NCBI RefSeq assembly: GCF_049800775.1
Contig: NZ_JBNAFR010000002.1
Coordinates: forward strand, 569,573 to 633,572
Source: Dinoroseobacter sp049800775
Lineage (GTDB): Bacteria > Pseudomonadota > Alphaproteobacteria > Rhodobacterales > Rhodobacteraceae
Length of the DNA: 64,000 nt
Reading direction: 5' to 3'
Below the pieces are notes generated by a model. That model saw only the letters and a list, made by a program, of their open reading frames with translations, was not told the DNA's origin and made no database searches. Numbering within the stretch: position 1 is the first letter of the stretch; every line of letters begins with the position of its first letter. A program made the translations under genes and the position numbers. Shown here piece after piece: positions 41,531 through 50,657 of the stretch.

Positions 41531-42621
41531 CACAGACGGGGATCCCTTTCGTCTTCATGCGCGGCGGTACCTCGCGCGGGCCCTATTTCCGGCGCGAGGA
41601 TCTGCCCGAGGATCGTGAGACCCTCGCGCAGGTGCTGGTCAGTGCCGTGGGGTCGGGACATGCGCTCAACATCGATGGGATCGGCGGGGGGACCGCCGTG
41701 ACCACCAAGGTGGCGATGTTGTCGAAATCCAAGGATAACTGGGCGGATATCGACTACTTCTTCGCGCAGGTCTCGGTCGAGGATCAGCTGGTGGATTTCA
41801 AGCCGACCTGCGGGAACATCCTGTCGGGGGTCGGGCCTGCGGCTATCGAGATGGGGCTCCTGGAGCCGGACATGGATGTCACGCGGATCCGGATCAACGC
41901 GGTCAATACCGGTGCCCGGATCGAGGCGCGGATCCAGACGCCCGAGGGGCGGTTGATCTATGCGGGCGAGACCAAGATTGCCGGGGTACCGGGGCAGGCC
42001 GCGCCGATCGAGCTGACCTTCATGGGGGTCGTGGGGGCCGCCACGGGGGCCTTCCTGCCCACAGGGCAGCTGCGTGACCGGATCGACGGGATCGAGGTGA
42101 CCTGCATGGATGTGGCCGTGCCCATGGTTCTCGCCCGGGCGGAGGATTTCGGGCTCAGCGGCTATGAGAGCTGTCAGGAACTTGACGACAACGCTGCGTT
42201 TTTCGCCCGGATGGAGGCGATCCGGATCGCGGCCGGGGCCCGCATGGGAATGGGCGATGTTTCCAGCTCGGTGACGCCGAAATTCGGCCTGCTGGCGCCG
42301 CCCTCCGGGTCCGGATCCATCGCCGCGCGCTATTTCATGCCATGGAAGACCCACCCGACCATGGCCGTTACGGGCGCGCAATGTCTGGCCTCTTGCGCGC
42401 TGACACCCGGCACCATCGCCGATGGCATGATGGCCCCGCCAGAGACCAGTCCGGCGCAGCTTGTCCTTGAGCATCCCTCGGGCACGATTGATGTGCTGGT
42501 GGAATTCTCTGCCGAGGACGGCTTTGACCTGCAGGCGGCTGGGCTTGTGCGCACGGCCCGCAAACTCGCGGAGGGCCATGTCTATGTCCCCGCCGCGATC
42601 TGGCCCGGATTTGGAAGTTGA
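41527..42621 (+). CDS. PrpF/GalD-type isomerase (4-oxalomesaconate tautomerase-like)
   Basis: A 364-residue protein of the PrpF family, which shares the diaminopimelate epimerase fold and moves double bonds in unsaturated tri- and dicarboxylates (aconitate isomerase, oxalomesaconate tautomerase). Features are the start IPFVFMRGGTSRGPYF, the catalytic-Cys loop TCGNILSGVGP, and the second catalytic region QCLASCALTPG. It overlaps tctA by four bases, tying it to the imported tricarboxylate: the substrate may be aconitate-like. Methylcitrate-cycle genes are absent, so a PrpF label in the strict sense is not warranted. Confidence 0.88.
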   Translation: MTQTGIPFVFMRGGTSRGPYFRREDLPEDRETLAQVLVSAVGSGHALNIDGIGGGTAVTTKVAMLSKSKDNWADIDYFFAQVSVEDQLVDFKPTCGNILSGVGPAAIEMGLLEPDMDVTRIRINAVNTGARIEARIQTPEGRLIYAGETKIAGVPGQAAPIELTFMGVVGAATGAFLPTGQLRDRIDGIEVTCMDVAVPMVLARAEDFGLSGYESCQELDDNAAFFARMEAIRIAAGARMGMGDVSSSVTPKFGLLAPPSGSGSIAARYFMPWKTHPTMAVTGAQCLASCALTPGTIADGMMAPPETSPAQLVLEHPSGTIDVLVEFSAEDGFDLQAAGLVRTARKLAEGHVYVPAAIWPGFGS

Positions 42622-42624
42622 ACC

Positions 42625-43443
42625 ATGAGCCTCAGGAACATTCTCGTCGCCTTCAACGGCACCGAAAGCGCCGTCTCGGCGCTGCAATATGCCGCCGGAA
42701 TCGCGCGCGGCCACGGGGCCCATGTGACGGCGCTTTTGGCCTATGCCACCCATGACGCTCTCAACAGCCATGCGGCCTGGGTGCCCCGCGAGGCCACCCG
42801 GATCATCGCCGATGCCAGCGCCGAGTTCCTCGACGGGATCGAGGCGCAGTTCGAGGCGCTGCGCCCGGGCCTCGAGCTGGGTGACAGGCTGCAGTTTCGC
42901 AGGGTTCCGGGCAGGGTCGATACGGTGCTGTCGGACTGCGCGCAGGTTCACGATGTGCTGGTCGTTGGACAGGATCAATCCGCCGAGACGGACAGCCATG
43001 TGTCGATCCATAATGACCGCATCGCGCTGATGAGCGGGCGACCGGTGCTGGTCATCCCCAAGGGCTGCGCCGAGCGGCAATCGGGCCACTCAGTGCTCGC
43101 CTGGGATGGTGGCCGTGCGGCGGCACGGGCCATGGCCGATGCGCTGGACATGCTGACGGGGCAAACGCGCATCGACGTGCTCACGGTGGGAAACCCGAGC
43201 CTCGCGCGCCCGATCGATGAGGTTCTGCAGCATCTGTCGCGCCACGGGATCGAGGCCAGCCACGCGGAGCGCGCCGTGGAAAAGAGCATCGCCGAGACGA
43301 TCCTCGCGTACTGCCGGAAGCATAAGCCCGGGACCCTGGTGATGGGTGCCTACGAGCATTCGAAGTTCCGCGAGGATTTCTTTGGCGGTGTGACCGCACG
43401 GATCCTGGTGGACGCGCCGATCCCCATCCTGCTCTCGCACTAG
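42625..43443 (+). CDS. Tandem universal stress protein
   Basis: A 272-residue protein with two UspA-type domains (about 1-150 and 155-272). The first starts RNILVAFNGTESAVSALQYA; the second has HSVLAWDGGRAAARAMADAL and ends with GTLVMGAYEHSKFREDFFGG, followed by a PIPILLSH tail; the G-x2-G-x9-G-S/T-like ATP loop is seen only in the second. It follows the isomerase after three bases and closes the tct operon. Its task there is unknown. Confidence 0.88.
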   Translation: MSLRNILVAFNGTESAVSALQYAAGIARGHGAHVTALLAYATHDALNSHAAWVPREATRIIADASAEFLDGIEAQFEALRPGLELGDRLQFRRVPGRVDTVLSDCAQVHDVLVVGQDQSAETDSHVSIHNDRIALMSGRPVLVIPKGCAERQSGHSVLAWDGGRAAARAMADALDMLTGQTRIDVLTVGNPSLARPIDEVLQHLSRHGIEASHAERAVEKSIAETILAYCRKHKPGTLVMGAYEHSKFREDFFGGVTARILVDAPIPILLSH

Positions 43444-43831
43444 CGGGCGGGGCCGAGGCGCCCGAGTGCACGGGCCCCGTCCCCAAATAGCCGCAACGCC
43501 GCGTCTCCTATGCCCGCCCCAACCGACAATGATCTTTTTTCTCGGTCGGCCTTCGCAGCCGAGGGCAGGCGCGTCGCCTCTGCGGACGGATCCCGGGGCC
43601 CGTTCGGAGTGTTGCCACCGCAAGGCGCTGCACAGGACCAAACAGACCCGCAGCCGGAGATCTTACTTCAGGCAGGTTAACCCGGGCTACGGCAACCGGT
43701 CCGGCGCGCATCTTCTGTAAGGGCCAGCGTGTCCGCATACGCCAGGTTGAAGTCAAAAGAACCTCTGTTCTTGCGAGGTTAAGTCCGACCCCATCATACT
43801 CATCGCTATAAACACGGTTGCGAGTATCACT
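43444..43831. other. Intergenic region between tct locus and helicase remnant
   Basis: Nothing coding is evident. A GC-rich imperfect dyad just after the universal stress protein stop (CGGGGCC...GGCCCCG) may help termination. Near the right end is a LexA-like motif. Composition shifts towards lower GC as the accessory region starts. Confidence 0.4.
43767..43781 (+). promoter_or_regulatory. Possible LexA box before the RecQ-UvrD gene
   Basis: GTTC-N7-GTTA matches seven of eight fixed bases of the alphaproteobacterial SOS box GTTC-N7-GTTC, 50 bp before the GTG that begins the helicase remnant. It suits a DNA repair gene but is a short motif and could be chance. Confidence 0.3.
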
Positions 43832-46800
43832 GTGTCAAACCTCTTGCGTCGATCCGTGTCGATCGATCTCGAGGTGAACCCGGAAGCGGCGCAAATCTTT
43901 GCGCTCGCGGCGGTCGCATTTGACGCGAACGGTCCCAAACTGGTTGCGCGCGCGGATATCCCCACAGCACTCGCACGCCTTGATGCGTTTTGCGGAGATT
44001 TCGATCACGTTATTGGGCATAACATCCTCCGCCACGATCTGCCCCATCTTGTGGCCGCATCGCCAGCGCTTGCTGCCTTGGCTGAGGCGCCACAAGGAGC
44101 AATGCAGAGGACGTGGCCGCGTTTCTGAAGGCCCAGGGTCTTGCGGCTGACTATTACCATGCAAAGCGCACCGCCGAAGAGAAGACCGATATTCAAGAAG
44201 CGTTTCGGATCGGGGAGCTTCGCGTTATTGCTGCGACGAATGCCTTCGGCATGGGGATCGATAAGCCGGATATTCGGCTTGTCGTTCATGGCGATGTGCC
44301 CGGATCCCTTGGGAATTACCTGCAAGAAGCGGGACGAGCCGGACGTGACAGAGCACCTGCCCATTGCGTTCTGCTGTTCAACGCCGAGGATGTGGACCGT
44401 CAATTCAGTCTAAGCACGCGTTCCCGGCTTGCGTGCCACGAGATCGGCGCCATTCTGAAGGCTGTGCGCCGATTGGATAGCCGCACACGCCGCAGCGGAG
44501 AGGTCGTGGCGACGCCCGGCGAGATCGTCAAGGAAGAGCGAGACCACGAGTTTCAGCGGGATGACGCGACTGATGACACGCGGATGAAAACGGCCATTGC
44601 CTGGCTTGAAGAGGCAAAGCTTCTTCGGCGGGAGGAAAACCGGGTTCAGGTCTTTCCGGCCTCCCTGACGGTTCGGGGTCTCGAGGATGCGCAAGCTGTT
44701 TTGGCCCACGCAGAGATATCCGAGACGCGACGCGCAGACCTTCTCCGGGTCGCCAGCCACATCATCAATGCGCCAAAGGAAGAAGGCATCTCGACCGATG
44801 AGCTTGGCGGAGCGAGCGGGCTGTCACTCCCGGCTTTGCGCAAGGCGCTCACCGATCTCGAAGCGCTGGGCCTTGCAACCGATGACACCAATATCACGGT
44901 CTTCGTGCATGTGGGCGTCGAGGGCCGCTCGAGCGTGCGTCTGGAAGCAACGTCGCGTCTCGAAGCTGAGTTGATCGCACTCCTGCGGGAGGAGGCCCCG
45001 GACGCGGATAGCGGCGCGCTCTACCCCTTTAACCTGGCAGCAACCTGTCAAGCGCTCCGCGAAAAGGGGTACACAGCAGTGCGCCCCGACATCGTGTCGA
45101 GTTTGCTTTATGGAATGGCGCAGGATGGGCGCGATCTGGATGGCGGACGGGGCAATATCCATGTGCGTCGCGCTTCGCATGGCAGCCTCTTCGTTCGCCT
45201 TCAGCGGACCTGGGATGTTGTCGAGAAATCTGCGGAGCTGAGGCGTCAGGCGGCGTCTCGACTGCTGGCGCATTTGACCGACAAGGTGCCGAAAGGCGTT
45301 CGTGGAAAGGATGTCTCGGTCGAGACCACTCTGGGGGATCTACTGGCCGGTATCAGCGGCGACGCGATCCTGCGCGCTTCGGTCAATGACCCCAACAAGC
45401 TGATGGACCGAGCCCTGTTGTGGCTTCACGAGCAGCATGTCGCAACGCTTGGCAAAGGATTGTCGGTGTTCCGCCCTGCAATCACGCTGCATCTCAATCC
45501 GAATGGTGGTGTCTTTACGGTCGACGATTTCGCGCCGCTTGAAGAGCACTACGCGGAACAGACCATACAGACCCATGTCATGGCCACTTACGCGGAAAAG
45601 GGCTTGGAGAACATGCCGGACGCAGAACGGCTGGCACTGGACTACTTCGATCTGGACCGCGATCGCTTCATGCGCAGGTGGATGCCCGGGCGCGGAACCG
45701 AGTTCCGTCGGCAGGCGACGGGCGAAACCTGGAACCGGATCGTTGCGGCGCTGAACAACGCCACGCAAGAGCAGATTGTAAGGGACAACCGCGAACAGAC
45801 AAACGTCCTTGTTCTGGCGGGGCCGGGGTCCGGGAAGACCCGTGTTCTCGTCCACCGCATCGCATATCTTGTAAAGATCAAGCGAGAGGATCCCAGGGGC
45901 ATCTTGGTTCTGGCCTATAACCGACATGCTGTTGCGGAAATCCGGGAGCGACTCCGTCAGCTGATTGGCGATGAAGCGCGCTTCGTCGCTGTATCGACCA
46001 TCCATGCCCTCGCCATGCGCCTTGTCGGCGCCAGCTTCGCCGGTCGCGCCAGCGGCGATCGGCAAGACTTCGACACGCTTCTTCTGGATGCGGTCAAGCT
46101 CGTCCGAGGCGATGGACCAGACCGAAGCACGGCAGAAGCCCTGCGCGAAACGCTCGTGCAGGGATATCGCTGGCTGTTGGTCGACGAGTATCAGGATGTC
46201 GGTCCCGAGGAATATGCCCTCATCTCCGCAGTGGCCGGGCGCAGCTTGGACGATCCCGACCTCAGGATCAGTCTCTTCGCCGTTGGGGATGATGATCAGA
46301 ACATCTATTCCTTCTCAGGCGCATCCGTCCGCCACATTCGCCAGTTTGAAGAGGATTACGCCGCGAAACCGGTCTACCTCACGAGCAACTATCGGTCTTC
46401 GCAACACATCATCACGGCGGCCAATGCCGTCATCGGACAATGCTCTGACCGCATGAAGGCGGATCATCCCATCGTCATCAATGACGCGCGCCAACAAGCC
46501 CCGCATGGGGGCGAGATGACCGGGCGCGACCCCGTGGCCCAGGGGCGCGTGCAAATCCTGGAATGCCCGCCCGGCAATGACGCGCAAGCGATGGCGGCCA
46601 TAGACGAGTTGCGGCGGCTCTCGACCCTTGTTCCGGATTGGAACTGGGCGCGGACCGCGATCATCTCACGCGATTGGCGCAAACTTGCACCCGTGCGGGA
46701 CTATGCAGAGGCTCTGGGCATTCCGGTGGAACTGGCCAGCGAGCGGCTCCCTCGCCTGTGGCGGATGCGAGAGATGCAAGACTTCGTCGCGGCGGTGCGC

Positions 46801-47604
46801 GCCTCTCGTGGTGAGCTTCTCGGCATTGGCGATCTGACAGCTCGGCTCAACCAGATCCCGTCTTCGCGATGGACCGACCGGATTGGAGAAGGCCTCGGAC
46901 TTCTTGCAAGGGAGATTAACACTCGTGCCCTGCCGGCGGAGGACATCATCGAATGGCTGGCGGAATGGGCGGACGAGACATGGGGGGAACAGCGCGGGCT
47001 TAAGCTCGTGACAGCGCACAGCGCCAAAGGTCTCGAATTTGACGACGTGATCATTCTTGACGGCGGCTGGGAGCGCCCGGGCAAAAACGAGGATCAAGAT
47101 GCCCCGCGGCGCCTGTTTTATGTCGCCATGACGCGCGCTCGCCGCAACCTGATCGTGATGAGCAACGACAATCACGAATACCTGCCGGCGCGGTCACCGG
47201 CCATTGTGAGCCGGGCCGTTGCCCCGGACATCAATGCATTCCCGAAACCAAGACGTTTCTTTCAATCTGCCGAGGCGCGTATGGTCGACCTTTCCTTTGC
47301 CGGTCGCCTTGCGAACACCAACCCGTCGCTTGCGGCAATTCGCGAGGCCCGGATCGGGGATCCCGTCACGTTGGAGCGACAGGAAAGCGGTGTCTGGGTT
47401 CTGGCGGATATCAAGGGGCGTATTCTCGGGCGCATGGCAAAGAAGAGCTTCGCGCCCCCGGAGAGGGCCGTCTTCGCGCATGGCGAAGTCGCCGCCATCC
47501 TGCGGCGATACCGATACGATAACGAGGAGGCGTTCCTGCACCTTCTGAAGCGAGATGTATGGGAGGTGATTGTTCCCGAGTTGGTGTTTGAAGAAGCACC
47601 ATGA
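43832..47604 (+). pseudogene. RecQ-UvrD helicase fusion gene with internal deletion
   Basis: Two parts of one large helicase gene. 43832 to about 44095 encodes the N-terminal exonuclease-like start (VSIDLEVNPEAAQIFALAAVAF; HNILRHDLPHL). From about 44098 a second frame carries RecQ helicase domain 2 (NAEDVAAFLKAQGL; ATNAFGMGIDKPDIRLVVHGD; QEAGRAGRDR), a long middle section, and a full UvrD/PcrA-like helicase: GPGSGKTRV at about residue 570 of the 1163-residue frame, LLVDEYQDV about 688, TAHSAKGLEFD about 967 and YVAMTRARR. The rest of the exonuclease and RecQ domain 1, with its Walker A and DEAH box, are missing and the frame changes at the junction. The UvrD half could still be made from an internal start. 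Confidence 0.85.
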
Positions 47605-48135
47605 CAGTCGGCATTTAACGTCGTCGTACGGAGCCGGTTACCGACAAGGTGCCTTCCGAAACGGATCAGATCCTGAAATCGTATCCGGCCCGTGCCATGC
47701 GATCCAACCAAAGAGGAACGGTTCGGCAAAGCTCATGGGTTCTGCGCGCGTGGCCGAGAGACCCGAAGTGAGGTCTGTGCGGGGTATCGCGCGAAGCTTT
47801 CCAAACACCGGTGGCCCGTATCCGGTCTCGGTCGCAGGAGCGGAGGTTGCGTCGCCGTTTCCGCGCATCTGATCTTCGCTAAGGTCGCAGTTCTGGCGCG
47901 CCGGGGCAGGGGCGCAGGGCGCGAAAACGGCCGGGTTTCGTCCGTCTGTTCATCCCAATCCACGTGATCTGGCGGCATGGTCATGCCGCCCCAATCATTG
48001 CGATCAATGGCAGGAAAATCCAAATATCCGGCAAGCCCTTATGGAGGATCATCTTATCTAACGCGAAGCGAAAGGCGTTGGCCGCCATCAGGACGCGAAA
48101 ACATCCAAAGAAGAAGTACGCGAAGGTTTTGCGTG
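47605..48135. other. Gap between helicase remnant and IS5 copy
   Basis: About 530 bp. Short frames exist on both strands but none has consistent codon use or a recognisable motif. The transposase frame reads on leftward past its normal end into this DNA without meaning. I see nothing supportable. Confidence 0.45.
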
Positions 48136-49006
48136 CTAGGGTCGGGACACATACCCAATAGATGACGGTAGCTGCGAGGGCGATGGCAGAAAGGAAGACC
48201 TTCGGACATCTGTCGTATCGTGTCGCAACGCGTCGTCAATCCTTTGGCCGGCCGAATATGATCGCGATCCGGTTCCGGCGTTTGTATCGGCGCGTGTTGT
48301 ATTTCGCCGGCTTCTTGCACTGCTTACGGCCGGGGATGCGGGCGCGTATGTCCTTGTCTTTCAACGCTTCTCTGAACCAGTCGGCATCATAACCGCGGTT
48401 CCCGAGCAACCAATCGACATCCAGCAAGCTACCGAAAAGTGCCCGTGCGCCGATGTAGTCGCTGACTTGTCCGGCGGTGACGAAGAGGTTGAGCGATCGA
48501 CCCTGGCTGTCGCAGATGGCGTGCAGTTTGGCCCCTCTCGGTGATTGTTCCAATCACCTGCCGGTCAAGGGTTCATGCCGCCCTTCGTTCGACCAAGCAG
48601 GCGCCAACGCCCCCCTTTTTCATGCCCAAGCCGGTCGCTGTTCGGTGGGGCTTGAGATACGCTGCGTCGATCTTCACGGTCTTCGTCTCACCGTGCTCGG
48701 CAGCCAGACCGGCTATCATTCGCGCGAAGATGCCCTTGTCGCTCCATCGTGTCCAACGGTTGTAGAGCGTCTTATATGGCCCGTAGTTGGTGGGGGCATC
48801 CGGCCACCGCAAGCCATTGCGATTGATGAAGGTAATCCCACCTAGCAAACGTCGTTCATCGACCCGTGGCTTACCTTGTGCTTTGGGAAAGAAGGGCTCA
48901 AAACGCGCCATCTGGGCGTCGGTGAGCCAGAACAGATCAGACATGCTCACCGCTCGTTTTTCCGACCGTGACACACACCAGAGAAATCAATGGATCCTGA
49001 CCCTAG
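48136..49006 (-). mobile_element. Decayed IS5-family element (IS427-like) with CTAG flanks
   Basis: The ends GGGTCGGGAC (left, after CTAG at 48136-48139) and, read inward from the right, GGGTCAGGATCC (after CTAG at 49003-49006) form imperfect terminal inverted repeats. CTAG on both sides fits the YTAR target duplication of IS5-family members. The 863-bp interior has the right size for the IS427 group and encodes one broken transposase on minus. Confidence 0.8.
48155..48944 (-). pseudogene. IS5-family transposase, disrupted
   Basis: From the ATG at 48944 the frame gives MSDLFWLTDAQMARFEPFFPK and the first DDE Asp (TVKIDAAYLKPHRTATG), then shifts frame near GMKKGG. A roughly 40-bp segment of foreign sequence interrupts the region after GRTKGGMN. 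It resumes with KLHAICDSQGRSLNLFVTAG, LLGNRGYDADWFREALKDK (second Asp) and RRYKRRNRIAIIFGR, followed by a TGA replacing the usual Trp codon, then RRVATRYDRCPKVFLSAIAL. At least one frameshift, one insertion and one nonsense change show that it is dead. Confidence 0.85.
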
Positions 49007-49324
49007 TGTGGCAGCATGATTGCCGAAGTCTTTGACAAAACTTGTGCCGCAAGCCTGTCGCAAGGCTGCTGTATGCTCTCTCTGGTTTGTCCCCGTGCCC
49101 GGAGAGCAGATGAGGGCGCGCCGCGCAGGGTTCAGAGCCCACGCGCTGTGGATTTATCGCCTTCAAGGCGAAGAGGGGCAAAAGGTGGTTGGGACCCCTG
49201 GGGTGACAGGCGGGGGAGGGTCCGAATTGGTATTTTGACGGTTCATGACGAACACACCGGCCGATGAACGTGCCTCTCACCTGTCGATCAAGCGGAAGTC
49301 ATGTGGGCTTGTTTGGGCGTCTCG
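49007..49324. other. Gap between IS5 copy and glycosyltransferase gene
   Basis: About 320 bp with no credible gene. A small hairpin CGCCTT-CA-AAGGCG-like sequence occurs near 49160. No terminator with T tract is apparent downstream of the minus-strand operon. Confidence 0.4.
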
Positions 49325-50173
49325 TCATTGCCGTTCACGCCAACCCTGCCGATCGGGGATCCAGGAGGTCTGGTTGTCATCGGGCACCAGCGACGCGCAG
49401 AGGCGTGCCGCCGCAAAGGCCCAGGCCCCGACTGCGTGGGCGGGGGTCGTCATACGCTGCAGGAGCGCCTCGCGCTGGCCGGGCGGGCGCGGGAGCTCCA
49501 GCCCCATGGCGAGCAACTCCCGTTCGCCACGTTTCCAACGGGCGCGCATTCGAACCCATCCGGCAAAATCAGACGGAGGACATGTGCTTGCCGTCACCTC
49601 CGAGAGGATCAGCCGCCGGTCCGCGGGGATGTGAGACGCGGCGAAGATATCGTCGCCGGAAACCTCGGGCCACGCGCCCCACTGGCCGCGCCCTGCCTCA
49701 GAAAGACCGACAGCCCCCAAAAACCCCGCATGGTGTGCATGGGGCAACGCATCCCATGTCTGCGCCATCGCGGCGGAGAGCCAGGAGACCCCTTCGGTGC
49801 GGTGCACACGCCGCGCGCCCACAAGGTCCATTTCCCCGTCGCATAGCGGGCGCAGAAGCGCTTGGAATGCTCCGTCTTGCAGCACGACATCCGCGTCGAG
49901 GTAGAAGCGCGGAAAGAGATCGCCAAGGACGACATCGCCGGCCTGCAACGCGCCCGTCTTTCCCGGGCGCGGCAGCTCGATCACGGTCACACGATCCCCG
50001 CCCAGCTCTCGGATGGTCTGGGCCGAGTCGTCCTGGCACCCGTTGCAAACGCAGACCAGTTTGGCGGGCAGTCCGCTCAGTTGCCGCAGCAGCGGGGGCA
50101 ACGTCCTGCGCAGAGCGTCGGTTTCGTTTCGGATCGGCATCACAACACCGAAGGGGGGCGGCGACGCGGACAT
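49325..50173 (-). CDS. Family 2 glycosyltransferase of the NOS operon
   Basis: A 282-residue GT-A glycosyltransferase: FGVVMPIRNETDALRRTLPP at the N-terminus, ELPRPGKTGALQAGD, and the metal-binding FYLDADVVLQDG. The DGEMDLVGARRVHRTEGVSW and SGDDIFAASHIPADRRL segments complete the domain. The ATG at 50173 is two bases past the stop of the membrane protein gene, so it is co-translated in the nitric oxide synthase operon. It is paralogous to the glycosyltransferase at 27848-28702. A donor or acceptor cannot be deduced. Confidence 0.85.
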   Translation of the reverse strand: MSASPPPFGVVMPIRNETDALRRTLPPLLRQLSGLPAKLVCVCNGCQDDSAQTIRELGGDRVTVIELPRPGKTGALQAGDVVLGDLFPRFYLDADVVLQDGAFQALLRPLCDGEMDLVGARRVHRTEGVSWLSAAMAQTWDALPHAHHAGFLGAVGLSEAGRGQWGAWPEVSGDDIFAASHIPADRRLILSEVTASTCPPSDFAGWVRMRARWKRGERELLAMGLELPRPPGQREALLQRMTTPAHAVGAWAFAAARLCASLVPDDNQTSWIPDRQGWRERQ

Positions 50174-50175
50174 CC

Positions 50176-50655
50176 CTATTCCTTCGGGTTGGAGATCAGA
50201 AGATAGGCCGCAAAGCTCCAGACAGCGGCGGAGCACAGCAGGGGCAGCAGCTCCGGCGGTCCCGTGAACACAGCGTCCAGCAGGAACATGCCCAGTCCGA
50301 GACCGAGAAACACGCCTTTGGTGGATATCTGCCAACGCGACCCAAGGAAGGTTTTGGGGCGATGCGCGGGCAGCCAGCTCTCCCAGTGTCCATGCGTCTC
50401 ATCGGCGTTGATTTCCTGAAGATACGCCTTGATCTGAGCCGTGCGCACACCGTGGTGGCACCATTGGCTGGCCCCACTCAGCACAACGCACTGAAACGCG
50501 AAATGGAGCAGGGAAGACGCTTCCGGCATCACCGCAACTACGATGGCAAAGGCTGAAAACAGGACGAGGAGAGCTTGCAGCAGCATGTTCTGAAACAGGA
50601 TTCTCTGCTTGAGCTCCTGCCTCAGGGACTGAATTTCAACCGGAACATCCTGCAT
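50176..50655 (-). CDS. Small membrane protein of the NOS operon
   Basis: A 159-residue protein with a short amphipathic start (VPVEIQSLRQELKQRILFQ), then hydrophobic helices at about 26-45 and 48-68 in the mature frame, a soluble loop (QEINADETHGHWESWLPAH), and two more hydrophobic segments (GVFLGLGLGMFLLDAVF; LLPLLCSAAVWSFAAYLLI). Four transmembrane helices are likely. It is unrecognised. The ATG at 50655 lies two bases after the NOS stop; an upstream ATG at 50712 would overlap NOS by about 55 bases. It may anchor the pathway or act as a transporter or sensor; that is open. Confidence 0.65.
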   Translation of the reverse strand: MQDVPVEIQSLRQELKQRILFQNMLLQALLVLFSAFAIVVAVMPEASSLLHFAFQCVVLSGASQWCHHGVRTAQIKAYLQEINADETHGHWESWLPAHRPKTFLGSRWQISTKGVFLGLGLGMFLLDAVFTGPPELLPLLCSAAVWSFAAYLLISNPKE

Positions 50656-50657
50656 AT

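Noticed and set aside
41527..42621. PrpF of the methylcitrate cycle
   Set aside because: No prpB, prpC or acnD; the tct operon context supports a different tricarboxylate.
43455..43480. Terminator after the universal stress protein gene
   Set aside because: The arms CGGGGCC/GGCCCCG are about 17 bases apart and no T tract follows; too weak to list as a feature.
47733..48023. 96-codon frame on minus beside the IS5 copy
   Set aside because: No ribosome site, biased Arg/Pro composition and no motif; not supported as a gene.
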